From the IMG/VR virus record IMGVR_UViG_3300025645_000199, positions 1 through 36,268 of that record: 36,268 nucleotides of DNA, one strand, 5' to 3'. Origin of the DNA: a virus. Every line of letters starts with the position of its first letter. The first letter of the stretch is position 1. The notes under the pieces are model-generated. The model saw only the letters and a program-made list of their open reading frames with translations, made no database searches and was not told the DNA's origin. Shown here in pieces: positions 32,231 to 36,268 of the stretch. A program made the translations under genes and the position numbers.

Positions 32231-32319
32231 TGGGTGGTTGTAAAAAAGGTCAGAGTCCAAGGGAGTGGGTTCATACAGACTTGACTGTACTAAACCTAGA
32301 TAGGATTCTAGAAGAATGA
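32230..32319 (+). CDS. 29-aa coupled mini-protein
   Basis: ATG 32230 overlaps the DNA polymerase stop (TGATG), and its own TGA overlaps the next start (ATGA). Product begins MGGCKKGQSPREWVHTD and ends DRILEE. Overlaps at both ends and the conserved strand make it a likely real gene or coupling leader. No family recognised. Confidence 0.5.
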   Translation: MGGCKKGQSPREWVHTDLTVLNLDRILEE

Positions 32320-32576
32320 TAAACGAAGAAATCCGTAACCGAATTAAACTCTCGGTTGCGGCTTACACTTACGAGTACCAAGATGTTTCTATAATGTCTG
32401 ACGGAGACTATGATGCTTTGTCTTATAAGATAAATCCTCAAGAAACAACAGGTAACAGAAAGTTAGACAACTTTTTTAAGAAAAACTTTGAACCCGCTAC
32501 AGGTATGTGGATCAGAAAGCACCCTGACAAAGCGGGTTTAGAGAACATCTATCAACGTTATTATAAAGGGAAGTAG
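32316..32576 (+). CDS. Small conserved-type phage protein
   Basis: 86 aa, ATG 32316. Pattern YEYQDVSIMSDGDYDALSYK near residues 19-38, then TGNRKLDNFFKKNFEPATGMW. The first segment weakly recalls domain Ia of NAD-dependent DNA ligases (YY..D.P.ISDAEYD.L), without any adenylation domain, so ligase activity is not expected. Function unknown. Confidence 0.65.
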   Translation: MINEEIRNRIKLSVAAYTYEYQDVSIMSDGDYDALSYKINPQETTGNRKLDNFFKKNFEPATGMWIRKHPDKAGLENIYQRYYKGK

Positions 32577-32577
32577 T

Positions 32578-32844
32578 ATGGATATTGCGTATGTAAAAAC
32601 TGGAGATTGGGGTGGACCGTATCTTACATATATGGCCGATGACATCAAGGTCGAATCGGAAGCACTCCCAAACCCCTATGTATACGGTTATGGCCCAAAG
32701 GTGCCCACCCGTTATAAGATCTTGTATAAGGGGCATTGGCGGCGTGTTTACTCGGCGTGTTTTAGTAATTGTTCTACCGAATACATCTGTGTAAAAGGGG
32801 TTGACACTATTGTCGATATTTACTCAGATAACATCACAAGATGA
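32578..32844 (+). CDS. Hypothetical protein
   Basis: 88 aa, ATG one nt after the previous stop, with AAAGGGAAGTAGT upstream. Tyr-rich beta-type sequence: AYVKTGDWGGPYLTYMADD, later RYKILYKGHWRRVYSACFSN. Three or so cysteines are spread in the second half. It could be a small surface or regulatory protein. No family recognised. Confidence 0.6.
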   Translation: MDIAYVKTGDWGGPYLTYMADDIKVESEALPNPYVYGYGPKVPTRYKILYKGHWRRVYSACFSNCSTEYICVKGVDTIVDIYSDNITR

Positions 32845-32915
32845 ATAGCAGCATCGAATAACAACTGCGACTTTCAGCTTGTAACCCAACCACAGTCTTG
32901 AAAGGACTAACTACT

Positions 32916-33191
32916 ATGAAACGATACTTTTATGTAATCGCGCTTAGAAACAACAGCAATGCCGTGTCTGATTGCAATTCTAACTACCGCTTGGCAAGTG
33001 GTCAGGTGAGAGCAGAAACGTTAGATGATGCTTTTTCTGCAGCTTGTAAACTTGAGTCGGTTTCGTTGGCGGTGGATGATAGGTATACTTTTAGACCTCA
33101 ACTTGAATACTTCCGCAAAGGTCAGCGCGTTAGTTTATACGTCACGCCAATGGCAGACGACCAAACCGAAAAGAAGGAAACACAGCAATGA
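32916..33191 (+). CDS. Hypothetical protein
   Basis: 91 aa from ATG 32916, with AAAGGA upstream; the frame is open from 32898. Beta-alpha start MKRYFYVIALRNNSNAVSDC, a helix TLDDAFSAACKLESV, and an acidic/polar C-terminus. The stop overlaps the start of the collagen-like gene (ATGA), so the two are coupled. Function unknown. The 70-nt spacer before it shows only a weak hairpin potential. Confidence 0.6.
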   Translation: MKRYFYVIALRNNSNAVSDCNSNYRLASGQVRAETLDDAFSAACKLESVSLAVDDRYTFRPQLEYFRKGQRVSLYVTPMADDQTEKKETQQ

Positions 33192-33580
33192 AAACCATCA
33201 TCACAGCAATGGCAACTGCCCTCCTGGTGGCAACAGCAACAACAGCAACGGCAGATCAAAGCTGCGCAGTTAAGACAGATACATCTGGTAATCAGGTTAA
33301 GAACAATCAGTGTGACCTGTTTAAAGTAGCGCAAGGAGCCCAAGGGCCTAAAGGTGATCAAGGGAATGATGGAAAGGACGGGACTAATGGAACGAATGGG
33401 ACGAATGGTGCTGATGGTGTTAACGGCCTTGATGGTGCTACTGGCGCTACTGGCGCTACTGGACCACGTGGTGTGGATGGAAAGGATGCTGTTGCACCTC
33501 TAGGCTCCCTATCCTTTGCAGCGGCTACTGCCTCCTTCTACGGAGATGGTATCGGCTTCGGCCTATCTAACTCCAAATAA
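33188..33580 (+). CDS. Secreted collagen-like protein, truncated by TAA before its membrane anchor
   Basis: 130 aa, ATG after AAGGAAACACAGCA. A clear signal peptide (MKTIITAMATALLVATATTA, cut after about TATA|D) is followed by a short region with two Cys (SCAVKT...NNQCDLF). Collagen-type Gly-X-Y repeats cover residues about 50-98 (GPKGDQGNDGKDG...GATGATGATGPRG), then SLSFAAATASFYGDGIGFGL. The last part starts a YadA-type beta anchor, but TAA at 33578-33580 ends the frame. The missing part is still present downstream in frame. As it stands the product would be exported without a complete anchor. Confidence 0.75.
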   Translation: MKTIITAMATALLVATATTATADQSCAVKTDTSGNQVKNNQCDLFKVAQGAQGPKGDQGNDGKDGTNGTNGTNGADGVNGLDGATGATGATGPRGVDGKDAVAPLGSLSFAAATASFYGDGIGFGLSNSK

Positions 33581-33715
33581 GGCGGCCTTGAGGGCTCTAT
33601 CGTATTGGGTTTCGGCTTAGATTATAACTGGCGATTAGTAGGCGGTATTACGACAAACTTCAATGATAACACATCGGTATCCATCGGTATCCATCGGTAT
33701 TGGTTATAGCTTCTA
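33581..33715 (+). pseudogene. Remnant C-terminal YadA-like anchor of the collagen-like gene
   Basis: The frame continues after the TAA as GGLEGSIVLGFGLDYNWRLV, then GGITTNFNDNTSVSIGI. It is then thrown out of frame by an extra copy of a 10-bp unit. Removing one unit gives SIGIGYSF and a stop at 33713-33715, the alternating, aromatic-ending strand expected of YadA-type outer-membrane anchors. So two lesions, a nonsense codon and a 10-bp duplication, separate this from the upstream gene. The intact gene would have encoded about 170 residues. Confidence 0.65.
33671..33700 (+). repeat. 10-bp tandem repeat that shifts the anchor frame
   Basis: ACATCGGTAT-CCATCGGTAT-CCATCGGTAT: two perfect units (33681-33690, 33691-33700) and one with a single mismatch. 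Ten bp is not a multiple of three, so each gain or loss changes frame; slippage or recombination here can switch the C-terminus. Confidence 0.85.
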
Positions 33716-33727
33716 AAGGAGAACTAC

Positions 33728-34138
33728 ATGAATAAGCTCATTAAAAACCACATCATCTTCGCTATTGATAATGACGAAGACCTACACACTGTTGCTAAGT
33801 TTACTCGTTTCGTCGATACACAACGTGCACTGGGTTACCTGCGGTACTCCCCTGTAATCTGTAAAGGATACTATAAAGGGGAATACGAACAGTCCTACAT
33901 GATGGACTATAATGACTTCTACACCTTCGTTAAAGAAAGCGGTTATGTAGATAATCAAGACAGCTTCCTACAACTCTCCCCACGGAACCCACGTACTATT
34001 GCACTAATGGGATACTTGGTGTTCCAAGATGGAAGACCCACAGAGCTCCTTGGTGAATGGAAGAATCTGCCACGAGGTTTTCAGACCGGGCTGGACTGCT
34101 TCACCATCATGGACGGTGAGCTCTTTGTCTGTCAGTGA
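33728..34138 (+). CDS. Hypothetical protein
   Basis: 136 aa, ATG after AAAGGAGAACTAC. Pattern: MNKLIKNHIIFAIDNDEDLH, VAKFTRFVDTQRALGYL, CKGYYKGEYEQSYMMDYNDF, and a late TGLDCFTIMDGELFVCQ. It looks like a compact alpha/beta protein of a kind frequent in marine phages, but I do not recognise the family. The 129 nt after it (34139-34267) hold only a possible 33-codon GTG ORF and no clear gene. Confidence 0.65.
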   Translation: MNKLIKNHIIFAIDNDEDLHTVAKFTRFVDTQRALGYLRYSPVICKGYYKGEYEQSYMMDYNDFYTFVKESGYVDNQDSFLQLSPRNPRTIALMGYLVFQDGRPTELLGEWKNLPRGFQTGLDCFTIMDGELFVCQ

Positions 34139-34267
34139 GCTTGATGTGTTACATACAGACATCTTTGTCAGTTGGGTGAAGAACGGTTACATAAACGATA
34201 ACTCAATCCATACGTAAATGGGTTGGGTTCAAGACTAGTATTGGGAAAACAAAAAGGAAATCCTAAA

Positions 34268-34537
34268 ATGACTTGCACTATTAGCATTGAAGAAAATGTT
34301 CGTGTTGAATTTGACAGGTTTTACAATAACTGTAACTTAAAAGGTATTGATATCGCACCTGAGCTCAAGGAGCTTATCGGTGCTCTCGAAGAAAACGTCA
34401 TCCAACCCTACTCTCAACAACTCTCTCTAAGCTACGATGAAGGCTACGAGGACGGTTATGGTGATGGTCACGGGGAGGGTTACGCTACAGGATACGAAGA
34501 GGGGCTTTCTGACGGTCTCAAGGAGGCTTCAGAATGA
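34268..34537 (+). CDS. Small protein with Gly-Tyr helical repeat
   Basis: 89 aa from ATG 34268 (AAAAGGAAATCCTAAA upstream; the frame is open from 34223). The N-terminal 55 residues are acidic and helical. The C-terminus repeats a four-residue step G-Y/H/L-x-D/E (YDEGYEDGYGDGHGEGYATG and onward). Such GxxxG-spaced repeats occur in FliH-type helices and in phage proteins that self-associate. 4-nt overlap with the next gene. Function unknown. Confidence 0.65.
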   Translation: MTCTISIEENVRVEFDRFYNNCNLKGIDIAPELKELIGALEENVIQPYSQQLSLSYDEGYEDGYGDGHGEGYATGYEEGLSDGLKEASE

Positions 34538-34740
34538 AAGGCTACTTCTACAGAGTTCTAATCTCTATTTCCATGTTAGCGAATGTACTGATGTTTGGTG
34601 AGATAGGTCAGACTCTCTCTGCTCGACACCATGATCGGAAGCGCAACGGTAAGTGGAATATGGTACGGCTCATAGACGCACTTTTGGGGAAGAATCACTG
34701 CTTAGAGTGCTGGTGCTGGTGGAAAACACGGAAGTGGTAA
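34534..34740 (+). CDS. Small membrane-associated phage protein
   Basis: 68 aa, ATGA overlap with the previous gene. N-terminal hydrophobic helix (YFYRVLISISMLANVLMFGE), then QTLSARHHDRKRNGKW, a helix VRLIDALLG, and a Cys/Trp-rich end (HCLECWCWWKTRKW). The LN.LL.GE..QTLSAR...GKW pattern is found in many phages, unassigned. Membrane attachment is inferred from residues 5-22. Confidence 0.65.
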   Translation: MKGYFYRVLISISMLANVLMFGEIGQTLSARHHDRKRNGKWNMVRLIDALLGKNHCLECWCWWKTRKW

Positions 34741-34755
34741 TTAAGGAGGGGTATT

Positions 34756-35010
34756 ATGTTCACTATTGAGTTCGATACAGATAATGACGAAGGTATTACT
34801 GTCACTACTCTTGACGACAGGGGTGCGATGGACGATGTAGAGGTTATCATGTTTGATGACCAAGTGTTTATTCGACAAGTTGACGAGCACGAGGGTGTTC
34901 AGCTTATCTTGATGTCAGTTCAGCAGATGAAAGATATTGTAGCTGCTATGAATCTACCTGAAGGTGCTTACTACCAGAGCTCATCTTTGAAACAAAAAGG
35001 AGTTATATAA
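34756..35010 (+). CDS. Small acidic conserved-type phage protein
   Basis: 84 aa, ATG after AAGGAGGGGTATT. Acidic beta-type sequence MFTIEFDTDNDEGITVTTLD, DVEVIMFDDQVFIRQVDEHEG, then a helix MSVQQMKDIVAAMNLPEGAYY. Similar small proteins occur in several podo- and siphophages without known function. 1-nt overlap with the next gene (TAATG). Confidence 0.65.
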   Translation: MFTIEFDTDNDEGITVTTLDDRGAMDDVEVIMFDDQVFIRQVDEHEGVQLILMSVQQMKDIVAAMNLPEGAYYQSSSLKQKGVI

Positions 35011-35234
35011 TGAGAATCAAACACGAAACAAAAAGAGTAAACCCTGAGGATGCTGTAGCCTTCAAGTTCCACATGCTGGCCAACCCAGAGGAGATGGGTT
35101 TGTGCATCCGTATAGCTAATATTAATAAGGCTATTTGGCTATACTCCGATGGGGATTCTAGCTTAGGAGCGTGGGAGCCAGAAGTTGCCGATGTGTTATT
35201 CTATGAGGGTGACAAAATAGAGATTACGTTTTAA
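35010..35234 (+). CDS. Small hypothetical protein
   Basis: 74 aa, coupled to the previous gene. Contains MRIKHETKRVNPEDAVAFKF, GLCIRIANINKAIWLYSDGD and a C-terminal VLFYEGDKIEITF; a small beta-rich protein. No family recognised. Confidence 0.6.
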   Translation: MRIKHETKRVNPEDAVAFKFHMLANPEEMGLCIRIANINKAIWLYSDGDSSLGAWEPEVADVLFYEGDKIEITF

Positions 35235-35245
35235 GGAGAAACAAA

Positions 35246-35407
35246 ATGACTTTTGAAGAATGGTGGGAAACTAAATTTGAGGCTTCTCAGTTTTCACTTA
35301 CGGTAGACGACATGTACAAAGCCTTTGAGGCTGGGTGGAACTCTTGCGCACAATCACGATCAGACATGACTTATGTAGAATACTTGGAGGAGAAACAAAA
35401 TGACTAA
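35246..35407 (+). CDS. 53-aa hypothetical protein
   Basis: ATG 35246 after AAGGAGAAACAAA, the same leader sequence that precedes the next gene. Product MTFEEWWETKFEASQFSLTV, then DMYKAFEAGWNSCAQ and YVEYLEEKQND. The EEWW and AFEAGWNS pattern (W.....AF.AGW) is common among small phage proteins of unknown role. Overlaps the next ATG by 8 nt. Confidence 0.7.
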   Translation: MTFEEWWETKFEASQFSLTVDDMYKAFEAGWNSCAQSRSDMTYVEYLEEKQND

Positions 35408-36029
35408 CGAAACAAACACAGGTTACTGCAACACAGGTTCCCACAACACAGGTTCCCACAACACAGGCTACTGGAACACAGGGGACTACAACACAGGTTC
35501 CAACAACTCAGGTTCCTACAACACAGGTGGCTACAACTCAGGTTACCGCAACACAGGTTACTGGAACACAGGTAACTACAGCACAGGTAACGCCAACACA
35601 GGCGACTTTCATGTAGGTTGTTTTAACACGGTCTCTGCTGAGAAAGCTTATTACTTCAATCGCTTGATTGATACAGGTGACTGGGACAACGCAGAGAAGC
35701 CGGATTGGATTTATGAAGTTTCACCAACAAAGTGGGTAGAAGAGGATCAAATGACCGACAAGGAGAAGTTAGATAATCCATCTTACAAAACGACAACTGG
35801 CCACCTTCGTGTGATCGACATGAAGTCAGCGTGGGCAGAAGCTTATGCAAAAGCCACACCAGAGGACATTGAGTTGACTAAAGCACTACCCGCTTTTGAT
35901 GCTGATGTGTTCCTTGAGATCACAGGTATTGATTTGCGTGACAAATCCGTTGATGCACCATGTGAGGGCCGTGAAGTAGAGATTGATGGTGTGACTTATG
36001 TGTTGAAGCTTAAAGGAACGACACTATGA
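35400..36029 (+). CDS. Pentapeptide-type repeat protein with conserved phage C-terminal domain
   Basis: 209 aa, ATG 35400 after GGAGGAGAAACAAA. Residues 6-70 are 13 units of N-T-G-x-x (for example NTGSHNTGYWNTGDY), a right-handed-helix type of pentapeptide repeat resembling those of mycobacterial PPE-MPTR proteins more than the A(D/N)LXX kind. The C-terminal part (KPDWIYEVSPTKWVEEDQMT, NPSYKTTTGHLRVI, FDADVFLEITGID) is a conserved phage domain of unknown function. It was presumably fused to or expanded with the repeats. The next gene starts inside its stop (ATGA). Confidence 0.8.
   Translation: MTNETNTGYCNTGSHNTGSHNTGYWNTGDYNTGSNNSGSYNTGGYNSGYRNTGYWNTGNYSTGNANTGDFHVGCFNTVSAEKAYYFNRLIDTGDWDNAEKPDWIYEVSPTKWVEEDQMTDKEKLDNPSYKTTTGHLRVIDMKSAWAEAYAKATPEDIELTKALPAFDADVFLEITGIDLRDKSVDAPCEGREVEIDGVTYVLKLKGTTL
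35415..35609 (+). repeat. 13 tandem 15-bp units encoding N-T-G-x-x
   Basis: Each unit begins AACACAGG (variants AACTCAGG, AGCACAGG) with two variable codons. The unit is in frame, so copy number can change without disrupting the gene. The first-two-codon sequence is nearly invariant while the last two codons vary, as in surface-exposed solenoid repeats. Confidence 0.9.
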
Positions 36030-36268
36030 GGGATACGACGCATAGATGTGATAACTGGGTGGTTGTAAAGTCACCTTATAAGGCGAACCCCCACTACCGT
36101 GTTCTTACAGGCACAAGTGGAGGCTACCTATCTGGTTCCTCATGGCGTATGAACAGTGGTATTGTCGAAGTACACGAAGTAGGAGATTCCTTTTACTTCT
36201 ACGGTTCATCTGGCTCTTGCTATCAATGCCGCAAAGATTCGTATACAGTGCGAATGAACATGGCATTC
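36026..36268 (+). CDS. Conserved phage protein, 3' truncated by window end
   Basis: At least 81 codons from ATG 36026 (ATGA overlap; AAAGGAACG upstream), open to the last base. Contains NWVVVKSPYKANPHYRVLTG, GGYLSGSSWRMNSGI, and FYFYGSSGSCYQCRKDSY. The GWSGGYL..SWRLNSGI motif is shared by many phage small proteins of unknown function. Incomplete, so the C-terminus cannot be judged. Confidence 0.75.
   Translation, partial: MRDTTHRCDNWVVVKSPYKANPHYRVLTGTSGGYLSGSSWRMNSGIVEVHEVGDSFYFYGSSGSCYQCRKDSYTVRMNMAF

Noticed and set aside
32802-32830. TTGACA-like -35 near the end of the 32578 gene
   Set aside because: No convincing -10 hexamer at 16-18 nt spacing and it lies within coding sequence.
34029-34217. 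62-aa frame overlapping the 33728-34138 gene
   Set aside because: Most of it is an alternate frame of a supported gene; only about 26 codons extend past it and no ribosome site is present.
35415-35609. CRISPR-like array
   Set aside because: The 15-bp units have no unique spacers of constant length and encode an in-frame N-T-G-x-x protein repeat.

Overview
The window is a contiguous piece of a double-stranded DNA tailed phage. Every supported gene lies on the + strand, packed tightly with many 1-4 nt start/stop overlaps. It combines two gene sets. The virion genes are those of a long, non-contractile-tailed (siphovirus-type) phage: tape measure, tail tube, a lambda G/T-like frameshift chaperone and a J-like tip protein. 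The replication and transcription genes are T7-like: single-subunit RNA polymerase, family A DNA polymerase and a gp2.5-like SSB. Moderate base composition, a 3-TM holin, PhoH and the accessory genes suggest a gammaproteobacterial, perhaps Vibrio-like or other marine host. The host is an inference and cannot be fixed from this sequence. Terminase and helicase/primase genes are not seen and presumably lie outside the window.

Layout. 1-640: 3' end of a tail-fibre gene, a small broken or frameshifted ORF, a promoter-like repeat and a tiny membrane protein. 687-7673: PhoH, the tail-tip proteins ending in a 1206-aa J-like protein with three collagen-like modules, then holin and endolysin. 7672-7811: two promoter-like repeats flanking hairpins and a terminator. 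7903-18911: portal, a giant 1460-aa protein, scaffold, major capsid protein, connectors, tail terminator, tail tube, frameshifted chaperone and a tail completion protein. 18994-22932: tape measure. 22960-25340: terminator-bounded cluster of small genes, including a SleB-type hydrolase and an HTH protein. 25409-32230: RNA polymerase, SSB, nucleotide-metabolism genes and DNA polymerase. 32230-36268: small accessory genes, among them a broken collagen-like outer-membrane protein and a pentapeptide-type repeat protein.

The standout is the 1460-aa protein at 9539-13921. Its N-terminus is a MuF/SPP1-gp7 minor capsid domain, in the canonical place after the portal. Its C-terminal half carries the ordered motifs of a T7-type single-subunit RNA polymerase (DxxGR, motif A Asp, motif B K..Y, motif C HD). 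This looks like an RNA polymerase tethered to a head-packaged protein, so it may be carried in the virion and injected. A second, canonical 730-aa RNA polymerase is encoded at 25409-27601. Four copies of a T7-promoter-like repeat (AAATACTTCGCCYTAATGA) precede the PhoH/tail-tip, portal/head and SSB blocks or follow the endolysin. A different 28-nt element with TATAATGATA occurs twice in the small-gene cluster upstream of the second polymerase. A plausible but untested model is a cascade in which the virion polymerase (or host enzyme) reads the early cluster and makes the 730-aa polymerase, which then reads the AAATACTTCGCC promoters.
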